Positions 46,468-58,490 of a DNA stretch of 64,000 nt are shown here, in pieces. Positions within the stretch are counted from its first letter, which is position 1; each line of letters opens with the position of its first letter. The stretch comes from Lutraria lutraria (Eukaryota; Mollusca; Bivalvia; Venerida; Mactridae), in assembly GCA_964023205.1 (NCBI GenBank), contig OZ026835.1:10002414-10066413 (forward strand). The letters are read 5' to 3'. The translations under genes and the position numbers were made by a program. Below the pieces are notes generated by a model, which searched no databases, had not been told where the DNA came from, and saw only the letters and a program-made list of their open reading frames with translations.

Positions 46468-46507
46468 AAACCGGAAGTCACCATGTCGCAAAGGATTATG
46501 GGATTCT
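46468..46507 (-). promoter_or_regulatory. Inverted ZNF143/Staf-like plus ETS-like patch upstream of AMD1
   Basis: ccggaagt (46471-46478, ETS core) and cgcaaaggattatggg (46487-46502, reverse of the SBS-like core) lie about 250 bp before the AMD1 ATG. A donor-like site on the minus strand (aat|gtaagtatt, near 46378) suggests a divergent transcript, so this may be a bidirectional promoter. Confidence 0.5.
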
Positions 46508-46748
46508 GGAATAAGGCGAATAAACAAATATTCGTAAGTATATTTCGTCTAGAAAAAGGGATGCTAAATGCCATATAATAATCACAGCGGCAACGAATGT
46601 TTTATCTTCCAATTTAGTGAAGTTATACCTAGTATGAGCTAAACTGGTTTCCGTTCCATACTCAAATGTTCCATCAGTACACACAGAATCAACGAGAACC
46701 AGTTCATATTGCTACGGAAGGCACTTAACCTTCACCTCGTCTTGCAAA

Positions 46749-49700
46749 ATGGCGAGTGCCAGCAATGTAAGCTTTTTCGAAGGTACTGAAAAACTGTTAG
46801 AAGTTTGGTTCAGTTCTTCAACTAATGATAAAGAAGCTGACCTTCGAGTGGTAGACAGGTAATTATTTCTAATTTTCTACTCTTTGAACAACTTGTTTGT
46901 CCAATTGTCACTCAATTTCGCGACTTAGATACTGCCTAAAAAATAATTGGGTCATTTATTATCAAAGAGCGTGTGATTGTGTGACGGTGTGTCACCGAAA
47001 GCATGACATCAAGTTTATCTCTAAGTGTTAAATGGAAGAAATGCTGTTTGTTTATAGTTCCATTATTTTTCTGTATTAAAACAATTAACTTGCTCAGTTT
47101 TGCTAAGATTGTGAAACAAATATAATATCAGGCCCTGACAGTGTTATAACTTGTACTAATGGCAAAGTACCAATTATTGATAATTACAGGTGGTTAGATT
47201 TAGGTCAAATTGTCTGGTGTATTTGTGTTATCTGAAAAACAAAGCAATGTATTGATGCCTCGTTCTGATTTTTACACCCCTTTAACAGTTATGCTTATGA
47301 CATGTCTATGATATGAAGTAAATTCCATTGAGCCATTGAAGGTCAGATGTGCGTTCTGTGGATAACTGGTAATCACTTTATAGCTGGAAAACATTAAAAA
47401 AACATGTGTTATGTTTGGTATTGATTTTTACCATAAATATGACTAGAAATACAGGCTTTGCGAAAGGCACCGGACCGAAGGATATGTCCGATGGATTGTG
47501 TGTCGGTCCAATAAAGAATCTTATCTCATCGGACCGGCTGTCCGGCAACTTATTACCTGATGTATACACATTTACACTTGTTTACTGTTTTTGGTCTGGC
47601 AGATTTCCTTTCGGTCCGACAGAATTTTCAAGCTTGTTGGACCGAATGTCCGGCAGATTTTTTCGCCTTTCGCGAAGTCTGGAAATATTCATAAAAATAA
47701 ATTGAAAATCAAAACATTTTACTTAGTTAATTTATTATATAAATTATTAGTACTTTAAACATTTATTTGCTGAATTTGAGAAAACTGAAAATCATAGAAT
47801 AACTGAAAAAACACTTAGTCTATCACTCATCTTTTGTGTATTGATTATCATTACAACAGTGAAGTCAAATTGAAATTAAAAAATAACATTTGTTACTTAC
47901 ATTTATAATGTATTTTACTGAAAGATTGTTGAGAAAACATCATGAAACAATAATAATTATAATTATTATTACTATCATTTGCATCTTTATTATTCAGGAA
48001 AGAATGGGAAAACCTCCTGAAATTGGTACAGTGTGAGATTATCAGCTTCTCAAAGAATGATGACATGGATTCATATGTTCTCAGGTTTGTCTCTTGTTTT
48101 TTTTCCCTTAAATTTAATTTCCCTGTTTATCGTGCATTATTTGATACTTATTTAAAAAAGTGTCAATCTGACTAAAGTATTCGATCTTCCTTACGGCAAG
48201 ATCTGATGACAGCCTATACCAGTTTCTATTTCAAAAGTCGGAATTTCCATTATTACTATTTATATCTATTTATAATTTGGCCAATCGTATATCTCGTTTC
48301 ATCGGTACTTTGGCCGAATGAACTTTCTACCTGACAATGTTATTTAAACGTTAGTAAACGTTAAATTACGTATAACATATTTGTCTGCAACCACTTTTTG
48401 ATTTTTTGATAATTCGATTCGGCCATAGTAGTATAGAAAATTTAATAAACACGCATGTCACATGGGCGCTATCATTAGCTCACCTGATTCATCAGGTGAG
48501 CTTTTAGGATCGGTGAATGTCCGGCATCCGTCGTCCGTCCACAATTAGTTTGTTTACACTCTAGCAACCGCAACTCTTTACGAGTCTTGATTAAACTTGC
48601 TCACAATGTATATGGCCACAATGTCTCTGCTAAGTTCGATGATGGGCAAAATCTGATAATAACTTCTAGAGTTATGGGCCCTTGAATTACAAAATTTGCT
48701 ATATTTAGCTTGTTTACACTCTAGCGCCTTCATTTATTCACCAATCCTGATCATATTTTCAGTAAATGTGTATAACCAAAAGATCTTGGACAAGTTCGAT
48801 TATGGGCAATATCGGACCAGAACTTCAAGAGTTATGGGCCCTTGACTTAGAAAATTTACTATATTTGAGTTTGTTTACACTCTAGTGCATTCATTTATTC
48901 ACCAATCCTAATAATATTTTCAGTAAATTTGTATAACCAAGAGATCTTGGACAGGTTTGATTATGGGCGGAATCCGACCATAACTTCAAGTGTTATGGGC
49001 CCTTGACTTTGAAAATTTGCTATATTTTAGCTTGTTTACACTCTAGCACATACATTTATTCACCGATCCTAATAATATTTCAGTAAATGTGTATAACCAA
49101 AAGATCTTGGACAAGTTCGATTATGGACGGAATCGGACCCAAACTTCAAGTGTTATGGGCCCTTGATTTTGAAAATTTGCTATATTTTAGCTTGTTTACA
49201 CACTAGCGCCTTCATTTATACACTGATCCTAATAATATTTTCAGTAAATGTGTATAACCAAAAGATCTCAAACAAGTTTGATTATGGGCGGAATCGGACT
49301 ACATCTTAAAGAGTTATGGGCCCTTGACTTAGCAAATTTGCTATATTTTAGCTTGTTTACACTCTAACGCCTTCATTTATTCACCGATCCTAATCATATT
49401 TACAATGAATGTGTATGACCTTATGATTTTGGACATGTTAAGTTATGGGTGGAATCGGACCACAACTTCAACAGTTATGGACCCTTGGATTAGAAAATTT
49501 GCTATGTTTTAGCTTGTTTAACAGTATTATACCTTCATTGTTGGTTTTGATCTCAAAATCTACGTAAAAATGAGTTTTACGAGATGGAAACTATATTACC
49601 TGGTCATTGATTATTGGCCTTGGTTCTCTGGTGAGCGATAAAGGGCCAATGTGGCCCTCTTGTTACATTTAGTTGCGTAAGAATATGTGTTTGTGATAAC

Positions 49701-52700
49701 TACAAGTCAAATATTGGATTTTACTGCGGTTAAAAATAGAATTAGATCACTTTCAGAATTATGAAAATAAGGCGCTGATTGGCCAGTGGAAAAGGTCAAC
49801 TGAGGTGACCTTCTATAGGTCGTCTTCAGATCCTCATAGCGTAGCGGGTTTGAGGATATGATTTTAATCAGATTGAAAAAGTGTCATAATTTACTGGAAA
49901 ATTAACGTAGGTCAGCACAAAATTGTGTAATTAATGTATTATATACATGAAAAAAATGTCAATAATTACACCTGGCAACCTGATTTATATGCAAGATAAG
50001 CAGTTTAGCAAAGCAGATTAGAAAATGTTTTAATGTCAGGGTGTCAAATGTCCAATAGATTATAGGGTTATTCCTACAAATTTCTCTATCAAAAAGAAAA
50101 TTTCATTTTTAAGAAATTCCTATTAATTCCTCAAAAAATCACTTAACACCCTGCAATAAGCATGGAAGTCCTTTATTTTGATGGATGTCCTTAAGCAGTG
50201 TCTGAATTTTTTTTTCAGTGAAAGCAGTATGTTTGTAACAGAACGTCGCTTTATTCTGAAGACGTGTGGTACAACAACACTGTTACTGGCCATCGAACCA
50301 TTGTTGAAGTTGGTCAAAGAGTCTTGTGGATTTGATACAATTGCTGTGAGTTTATTGCTGATATTTATCTCTCAATAACTGTCTGTTTATTGTCATCTGT
50401 GTCATTTTATTGATATTAAGGGTGTAACGAATGATACATATTGTATTGTGAACCCTGTACCCCGATACATATCGTATTGTGAGGTGAACATATCATTACA
50501 CCCTTAATTGATATACATAAGCTGAAAAGTGATGGGCATTTATATCCCTACTTCTATACATATCTTTATACTTTATATTCTACATATTTCAGGACATTTT
50601 CTATTCTCGTAAGAACTTCATGCAGCCAGATCAACAACATGGCATCCATCGTACTTTTGAAAATGAAGTTGAACACCTGGATGCATTGTTTGACAGTAAG
50701 TAATCTGCAGCTTTGGTCCAGTGGTTAATTGAACTGGCCTGGCAACTGGAAGCAGTAGGTCATATGTACCCTTCTGTGAAAATTTTACAAACATCATTCG
50801 TTCTTTTTGCTTTCTCCTTCTGGAATGGTAAGTCAGTACTGGTTAGAATACAGTCCAGGAAAATTGGTTTGGTGAAACAGTTGCCTTACATAACTGACAG
50901 CTAGTTTAAATGCTGAAACAAACAAATTGACAGTAAGTTGGAATATTATGCAATGTTTAAAGGGAGACAACTCCACCATATCGCTTAAGCTAACTATTAT
51001 TAGAGATATCAAAATAGTGCAAGTTTTCTTTTCTAATAGACGACTTTGTTTAAGCCATCCTACCAATTAGCATTGTGACAATGTGATTAATCATTTTTAG
51101 TTATTAAATCATTTTCCTTAGTATATTTGGGTATAGCAAAAGAACATAAAAAAGACAGTTTAATTTGGAATCCAGTGACTTGTCCTTCAACTAAGTGAGC
51201 AATTTTGTAGTCATCTAAATCGTTAGAAGAAACAGATATATTCTAATATTAAAATGTCCTATCGTATGGTTGAAGTCATAAAAATGATAGCATTAATCAG
51301 AGACTGGCCTGATTTCAATTTTATGGATTTTCTATTTGAATAAATCAGTTGAGGGGAGAAAAAATGCTGAACTATTTAGTTTTATGTAATATGTATATTT
51401 CTTTTTGACATTTGATTCTTTTTTAATCCATTATGGATTCATAACATTATTTGTGCTGATTTCAGATGGAGCGGCATACACTCTTGGACGTATCAATCGT
51501 GATTGCTGGTATTTGTACACCCTAGATGAAGTAGGTGTGTCCCAACCTGATCAAACTGTCGAGATATCCTTTAATTTGATTTTATAGTTGATATGGTTGC
51601 TTCATTTCCTAAAGGAGAACTGTGTCTCTGTTATGGAGTAGGTGTTCTTTTTAAATTGTCAAAAATTCAGGATGATGGGTGATTTGACAGTTCTACGAAG
51701 TTGAAATCAAATTACTTGATAATTGTTATGATTATTATCAGCTTTATGCTTGTGTAAACTTGCTGGATATTACATAGAGGTTTGAATGTGCTGTAAAAAT
51801 GTTTGACGGGAGGGGGGGTCTAAAGCTGAATTTTATGAACACAGTTCTATAGAACGCAGGGAATATTCTGCCATAATCAGTTATCACCAATATTCTATCA
51901 TTAAGGGTTTTTGGCTAAACTTATTTACTTACTTTCTCATTTAGTTGCCGAGCTAGCTTGCAGTAAGCTAGGCATTATCCTCACAATGGTAATTTTTTTA
52001 GTGTATACGCTTCCATTCGTCCATCTTGTTCATGCTTGTCTGGACATAAATGGGGATATCTAAATAGCTTGACACAAAATTAATGTTCACAGACAAGACA
52101 GCATGTAGCTCTTAGGTCAAGGTGACATTTTAAAGTCAAATGATAAAAATTAGTCTAAATCAGCTACTCTGGACCAATATAAACAACTTCTTCATCTCAT
52201 GACAATAGCAAGCTCATTCTGTTGCCCTCGGCCATGTCGACTTATTTAGTCCTTTTCCTTGACTTTGATCACTTACTCATGTGGGATTTGTGTCCAGAAA
52301 AGATGGCTGTGTTCACACAAGAGGTCAGTCAGAATGGACATGATGCCACGCAGGTAGGATGATTCACAACTACATGTACATTTATTTCATTAAAAAATGC
52401 AGCAAAATTAATGATAATAATGCCTGATTTTTCTTTTACCTTGACACAAACTTTGAAGTATATCAGACACTTAAAGCTTAAGAGTTATTCATTCTGTATA
52501 TTCACTTATATGTGACATCTTTTGCTCAGTGGCTATTGATTTAATGGCTGAAGTGTGTGTGCAGTTAAATCTCAACTGTCTATTTCAATAACTTGACTTC
52601 AGATCACTGTTTTTGGAAACTGAATGATAGTTCAGCGTTTCATACTGTTCGCTCGCTTGGCACGCATGAATTTTGATGCGGCCCATAGTACTACATTTTC

Positions 52701-55700
52701 CTACATCTGCCATGCAATTCTTAATCTAGTTGGGTTCCATGTTGCAGTGCAAGTCTATGAAAGTTCCGTTTCTGTGAGTACTTTCAGTACTTTGATTAAA
52801 TGAGATATTTACTGAATCTTTTAAGTTCACATTCATCTGTCCCCTAAAACCTAAGTGATGATTGTTGGAGTCCAAGAAATTAAAGCCATGTATGAAAAAA
52901 ATGCATTTTTTTACAGTCAATGCAGAACGAGGACAAACATGAACTGAACTTGTATAATGACTATCATTGTTTTATATGTTCACAGAAATCTGGCATTGAC
53001 AAAATCATCCCGGGAGCCAAGATTGACGACTTTCTTTTTGAACCATGCGGTTATTCAATGAATGGACTCCTACCTGAGGTATGACAATGATATTGGGTGT
53101 AACTAATACATTATTTTATAGGTTGAGGTTTAAAAAGGACTTCAAGACTTAATAGATAACATCTAGACCACATTGGTCCTTGCTTGGAGGAAGGGCCCTT
53201 TGCATTATTTTAAAGGTCATTTTTGTACAATTTGCAGGGTTTTTTCTTGGTATTTTGGGAATATGACCCATACCCTTGGGATTGGGAATTTTCGCAGTGT
53301 TTTTTTTTATCGAAATTGGGAAAAATGTATAACTACAATTTTTGCAATGTTCAACTTATTCTACTTATTCTCCGATAGAACAGTAGCAGAATAAGGTATT
53401 TACTACCAACAGTGATGTTAATGAACTTATAAAATGATATTAAAAAAATATATATTTTTTTTTTTGGATTGAGAATTTTTGTCTGTGAATTGGGAAAAAA
53501 AGATACTATTTTCCATTGGGAATATGACCGAATTTCGGCTATAAAATCGCCCCAAAAAATCCCTGATTTGCTATAATGAAAATTACTGAAATGGTATTTA
53601 AGTCATGTAGTTATGTTGTATTTGTGCATAGTAAATGTAGTTGAACTGAGTGTGCCAGCTATTTATGTTAGCTTTGTTTACCATACTTCATTTATCTCAT
53701 CTTTCATCTTCTAAGTACCTGTTACTGTCTGCTTACAGTCAGTATTCATTGGTAAGCCTTGACATTGCATGAACTCTGTCTTTGTCTGCATTTGAAATTT
53801 GGAGCCAAATCTCTCATGCTAAAGGTTAAAGAAAAAATTGGAACTTAAACAATTCAGGGCTCTCATTTGAAGTTTTTAGGGGCCTAAAATTCCGCCCCAT
53901 TCCCCTCCTAAAATAATATACTTTTCCCCCATTTTTGATAAATGGTTGATATTAAGTTATTAACCTTTAATTTTGTGTATATTTATGTATGTAAAATATT
54001 TAAATACAGTTATTTTAAGCTTAAAATGTTTATTGCAGGGTCATAAGGCAGTTGAAAAAATCCCCTAAAATTCCCCTTTTCCTCAAAATGACATGAAATT
54101 CCCCTGCCTGAGGGCCCCAGGCCCCTTCCCCTAATGTGCAGCTAGGGCCCTGACAATATCCACTGATTTCAACCCTAAATCTAAAACCTAGGTGATGGTA
54201 GACAATATTTAAAAGCTCTATTAGATTCTAGACCTTCAGTGTTGATGTAACATGAATTAGTCAACATGACATCTGATATCAATGTTGATTATTACAGGGC
54301 CAGTATATAACAATCCATGTGACACCAGAACCAAATTGTTCCTATGTGAGCTTTGAGAGTAATGTACCACAGGTGAGTATAGACAGTTCATTATGTTTAT
54401 ATGTACAATTGTATAATGTGAATTATGTTACTGGTTTACCTGATAGCCAGAATTTGTTTCTTTTACTCAAGTTTTAAAGTATAAATATCCTCATTTCTGT
54501 TGTATTAAAGTGCTGGTGTTAAGCTATTGAAACAAATTTTTATGCCCCATTCATCAAACAAGGTGGGTTATAAAGTGATTGCCTTGTCTGTCAAGCTGCA
54601 ACTGTCGGCATGGGTGTTTTAGAAGCAAAAGCAGTGTCTTGTTTTTAGTTTAGAATGTTAGTAATTCAACAGATGATCAGGAAGTTACTGAGCAGTTATT
54701 AGATATAATGCATACAATATAATAACTTGTACAAATCTGACAATTGAATACCAAGCAACTCCCAAATTATCCGTTTTATACTAAAACAGCATGATGCTAA
54801 CATCATTTTATGTGATCTCTATTTTTATGTGCTTCAGGAATCCTACACTGGATTGATTGAACGTGTGTTAAGCACCTTCAAGCCAGGGAAAGTTCTCATG
54901 ACAATATTCGCTAACAAGGTGTGTGATTTGATTCTTTTGAGCTCCATTTCTGACCAAACTTGTACTATTTGACTGGGTTTTTAAGTTTGGTTATTGTAAT
55001 TTTTCAGACAATAAAACTTACCTTACTGCATTCATATGATATATGTGTAACCATGTATTTAGATATTTTTTAACAAATTCATTTATTTTGCACCATGAAA
55101 TTGCTTCTCTTGGAAATACTGATCACTGCAGATTCAATGTAAAGGTTTGTAAAAGGGAGATAACTTCATGATCAAGCTATGAAATGAGCACACATCTAAA
55201 CACACAAGTAATACTGTATTATATCTCATATCAACTTGTGATAATTGTCACAGGTCTTTGACATCATAGTAGTATCATGATGCATTAATTAAATGGCAAT
55301 ATGATAATAATGATAATATGCACTTTGTTTTATTGTACTAGTATATACTCATAGTACTGTTGAATAATAGCCCCTGATTCAGTAAGTAATGGAGAAATAG
55401 ACATTGGCAATCCCATCCAGCCAATATCGGATCATTTTGACTGGTATATTTTATGACTGTTTGGCCCTCTTATTATAATAAGCAATTCTTGATAACTCAG
55501 GGATTGTCTTTATTATATAGTTGTTGTCTGAAAGGGCACCCTTCCCCTCTGAAAATTTCTTTGAAATCATGCAATTTTTCAATTTATTCTTTGAAATTCC
55601 ATTTAGACCAAAAGAGGCTACGCTGCACAATTATATCCACATATTAAGATTTAACATTAAGAAAACCCTTGTGTCTTATTAACATGATCTTTTCATGATT

Positions 55701-55845
55701 TTAGAAATCGACTGCCAAGGACTGCCACAAAGATTTGGACGAGTTCTTCGACGAGACGAAATATAGTCGTGTGGATCATCAGTTCTGTACCTTCAAGAAC
55801 TACAATCTTACCTACACCTTCTTCACCAGCCGCCCTGTTATCTAG
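46749..55845 (+). CDS. AMD1: S-adenosylmethionine decarboxylase proenzyme, 10 exons
   Basis: Decarboxylates S-adenosylmethionine to supply aminopropyl groups for spermidine and spermine synthesis; cytosolic, with a self-made pyruvoyl cofactor. Exons: 46749-46858, 47998-48084, 50219-50345, 50593-50695, 51466-51563, 52273-52353, 52986-53078, 54298-54372, 54838-54918, 55705-55845. All phases join to 331 residues, close to the human 334. Key residues are present: [13 protein letters not shown] (Glu11 and Glu14, matching human Glu8 and Glu11), the self-cleavage site LSE67|S68SMF, Cys82 in ILKTCGTT, Ser226 in CGYSMNG and His240 in TIHVTPEP. The enzyme is therefore predicted active. No upstream ATG lies in the ~70 bp before the start codon, so a short inhibitory uORF like that of mammals is not visible there. 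Intron 5 is U12-type AT-AC. Introns 2 and 6 and the 3' flank hold transposons. Confidence 0.97.
47452..47683. mobile_element. MITE with ggaccg/ccggc sub-repeats, AMD1 intron 1
   Basis: The left end caggctttgcgaaaggcacc pairs with the right end gcctttcgcgaagtctgg. Inside, cggaccgaaggatatgtccg-type motifs repeat in both directions. A second end of the same family (gcgcctttcgcgaagtttga) lies near 45880. The CAG start and short TIR suggest hAT. The opposing open frames at 47378-47705 come from it. Confidence 0.7.
48477..49665 (+). mobile_element. pearl-like element, 160-161 bp core repeats, AMD1 intron 2
   Basis: Starts with a palindrome (agctcacctgattcatcagg, then tgagct; 48477-48502). It ends with ctctggtgagc, a hairpin (agggccaatgtggccct, 49642-49658) and ctcttgtta. 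Between these the phrase tgtttacactctag recurs at 48551, 48711, 48872, 49033, 49193, 49354 and 49515, a strict 160-161 bp period. From memory, bivalve 'pearl' elements have ~160 bp core repeats between conserved ends and have been linked to Helentron-type HINEs. The family name is inferred. Confidence 0.75.
50703..50908 (+). mobile_element. SINE copy in AMD1 intron 4
   Basis: A weak tRNA-like head (tttggtccagtggttaat) is followed by the body 'tactggttagaatacagtcc' and 'ggaaaattggtttggtgaaa', shared in order with 60625-60830. It begins only a few bases after the exon 4 donor. Confidence 0.55.
51564..52272 (+). other. U12-type AT-AC intron 5 of AMD1
   Basis: The intron starts GAG|ATATCCTTT, a perfect match to the U12 AT-AC donor. 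It carries the branch-site motif TTCCTTGAC (52255-52263, matching TTCCTTRAY), with the branch A 10 bases before the terminal AC (GATCAC|TTACTC). Splicing here gives ...[19 protein letters not shown]..., colinear with the family sequence. Reading through hits a stop (TAG) after 10 codons. No GT-AG alternative keeps the frame. Confidence 0.92.
52620..52800 (+). repeat. Dispersed repeat, copy 3, AMD1 intron 6
   Basis: 'catctgccatgcaattctta', 'catgttgcagtgcaagtc' and 'gagtactttcagtactttga' match 11640-11832 in order. Confidence 0.6.
53215..53575 (+). mobile_element. hAT-like MITE, AMD1 intron 7
   Basis: Inverted copy of 42098-42375. It shares tgggaatatgaccgaatttc, ggctataaaatcgcccca and 'cccatacccttgggattggg'. 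The ORF at 53173-53394 lies inside it and is not a gene. Confidence 0.65.
53860..54140. repeat. C-rich dispersed repeat, AMD1 intron 7
   Basis: Starts near cagggctctcatttgaag and ends near agctagggccctg. It has many 'ccccta/cccct' motifs and inverted-looking ends (cagggctc / gagggcccc). It looks related in style to the hAT-like MITE next to it but is distinct in sequence. Confidence 0.45.
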
Positions 55846-56910
55846 GGGTGTGTCAACAGGGGTGTCCCTGTCAGTTGCCATAGTAACATGCCAAATGTAA
55901 AGGTCATTTCACGTTTTAGTCCAAAATATGATAGTAAAAGTAATGAAATAGAAGTATTAGAACATTTTGATGTATTTCCAAGTATGTATTGTTCATCACC
56001 TGTTTCTATGACCTTGACCTTTGACCTCTGTTATTTATGCTGTGATAAACCCTCTGTTAGGTATTTTAGTTTAAGCTTTTTCTCGTATTCATATCTTTTA
56101 TGGTTAGCTTGGATTTTGTCTTTATATTGTATTGTATCGGTTAAAATAGTTTTCATCTGGAAATCCTTCAAAATGAGAAGGAAGTTCAGATTTTCTTATC
56201 TTTCCATGACTCATAAAGTTAGATAATTTTTTAATGAATACAAAGAAAAAGTCCATATTTTTATCTGCGTTATTATTATTCTCTGTGAAAGCAAAGCACT
56301 ATGTACTCTGTTAAACAATGATTTACTACACTATTACAGCTATAGCTTTGTTTTAAAAGCTAAACTGACATTATATATTTAGCTCCGTGCTCTCATGTAT
56401 ATCAGAATATGATAAATGATCTCTGCTTAAATTGTTGCAATTATCATATTATTGATATCTTGCCTAGTTGAATTGGTTTATTTTCTTGCCATAATGGCCT
56501 GTATTGTTCAGAATCTCAGCCTAGTTATATGTAGAAGACTAGATACGAAATTACAGATTTATATATGGTAGATAATAGACAGAAGAAAATTTTGTGTATT
56601 TTTAACAGTTTTTGATATTCCATCAATTTAACCATGCAATTATTTTGTATGAAGCTTTTGTCTCAATTATAGTACTTTCAGCTATTTCTGCATCTTTGTG
56701 TTGATTTAGTGACTTGTTACCTATTTAAGTTTATGTTCAATATTTACTATTGCTAACTTATTATATTTTTAATTTGCTCAGTATAAACACCATAAATGTT
56801 CAAGATAAACTGTGTTTGTTTCATGTTTACCAGTATATTGTCAAATATATTAAAATAAGATGTTTTGTATCTCCCTGTTCATGAATATGAACTGCACATG
56901 TGACATTTTT
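55846..56910 (+). other. AMD1 3' UTR or flank
   Basis: No supported second gene. The 112-codon frame at 55888-56226 starts just after the stop codon, has no domain, and is AT-driven. An AATAAA lies at 59108-59113 but would imply a >3 kb 3' UTR that includes the pearl-like element; the true end is unknown. Confidence 0.4.
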
Positions 56911-58490
56911 AGCTCACCAGAGCAGAATGTGCTCAGGGTGAGCTTTTGTGATCGCCTTGCGTCCATCGTGCGTCGTTACGATTACGTGGCATCCATGTTT
57001 ACTTAAAACATCTCCTCCTACACTGCTATGCCGATTGCAACCAAACTTGCCTGGAATGATCCTTGGGTGGTCCCCTTTCAAAGTTGTTCAAAAAATTAAA
57101 TTTCATTAAAAATTCTGGTTGCTATGGCAACAAATAGAAAAAACTTAAAAAATCTTCTTGTCTGAAACCACAGGGCCTAGAGCTGAGATATTTGGTATGT
57201 AGCATTGTCTAATGGAACTCTACAAAGTTTGTTCAAATTATTCCCCTAGGGTCAAAATTGGCTCCGCCCCGGGGGTAACTTGATTTTACATAGACTTATA
57301 TAGGAAATTTAAAAAATCTTCTTGTCAAAAACTACAATGCCTAGAGCTTTGATATTTGGTGTGTAGCATAGTCTAGTGGACCTCTACCAAGTTTGTTCAA
57401 ATTATTGCCCTAGGGTCAAAATTGGCCCCGCCCCGGGGGTCTCTTGATTTATATAGACTTATTTAGGAAAATTTAAAAAATCTTCTTCTCCGAAACCGCA
57501 AGGCCTAGAGCTTAGATATTTTGTATGTGGCATTGTCTAGTGGACCTCTACCAAGTTTGTTCAAATTATGGCCCCAGGGTCAAATTTGGCCCTGCCCTGG
57601 GGTTTATTCTATTTTATATAGGAAAATTTAAAAAATCTTCTTCTCCGAAACCACAAGGCCTAGAGCTAAGATATTTGGCATATAGCATTGTCCAGTGGAC
57701 CTCTACCAAGTTTGTTCAAATTATTGCCCTAGGGTCAAAATTGGCCCCGCCCCGGGGGTCACTTGATTTATATAGACTTATATAGGAAAATTTAAAAAAT
57801 CTTCTTCTCCGAAACCGCAAGGCCTAGAGCTTAGATATTTTGTGTGTGGCATTGTCTAGTGGACCTCTACCAAGTTTGTTCAAATTATGGCCCCGGGGTC
57901 AAAATTAGCCGTGCCCTGGGGTTTATTCTATTTTATATAGGAAAATTTAAAAAATCTTCTCCGAAACCACAAGGCCTAGAGCTAAGATATTTGGTATCTA
58001 GCATTGTCTAGTGGACCTCTACCAAGTTTGTGCATATTATTGCCCTAGGGTCAAAATTGGCCCCGCCCCGGGGGTCACTTGATTTATATAGACTTATTTA
58101 GGAAAATTTAAAAAATCTTCTTCTCAGAAACCGCAAGGCCTAGAGCTTAGATATTTTGTATGTGGCATTGTCTAGTGGACCTCTACCAAGTTTGTTCAAA
58201 TTATGGCCCCGGGGTCAAAATTAGCCCTGCCCTGGGGTTTATTCTATTTTATATAGGAAAATTTTAAAAAATCTCCGAAACCACAAGGTTTAGAGCTAAG
58301 ATATTTGGTATCTAGCTTTGTCTAATGGACCTCTTTTAAATCTGTTCATATAATGGCCATGGGATAAAAAACAGCCCAGATGGGTCACTTGATCTTACTT
58401 AGACTTGTATAGAAAACTTCAACAATGTTAATCTCCAAATGACCTTTTCTCCTGGTGAGCATTTATAGGGCCATCATGGCCCTCTTGTTA
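56911..58490 (+). mobile_element. pearl-like element with alternating 155/164 bp core repeats
   Basis: Same end design as 48477-49665: inverted agctcacc (56911-56918) / ggtgagct (56937-56944) at the left, and cctggtgagc, hairpin agggccatcatggccct (58467-58483) and ctcttgtta at the right. The core has about eight units beginning near aaaaaatcttct (57151, 57315, 57479, 57634, 57798, 57954, 58114, ~58270). From the third unit, long (~160-164 bp) and short (~155 bp) units alternate, giving a ~319 bp higher-order repeat. Confidence 0.75.

Larger units (their letters stand above)
37297..46748. other. Gene-poor, transposon-rich interval
   Basis: Between the GH10 and AMD1 genes. It contains palindromic CTAG-rich repeats (37445-37580), two promoter-like patches, a THAP-like remnant, a 2.16 kb TIR element and an hAT-like copy, all listed separately. 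No intact protein-coding gene is recognised. Confidence 0.5.

Noticed and set aside
47378..47705. ORFs on both strands in AMD1 intron 1
   Set aside because: They coincide with a TIR-bounded MITE.
55888..56226. 112-codon ORF after AMD1
   Set aside because: No domain or splice context; it lies just downstream of the AMD1 stop, in probable 3' UTR.
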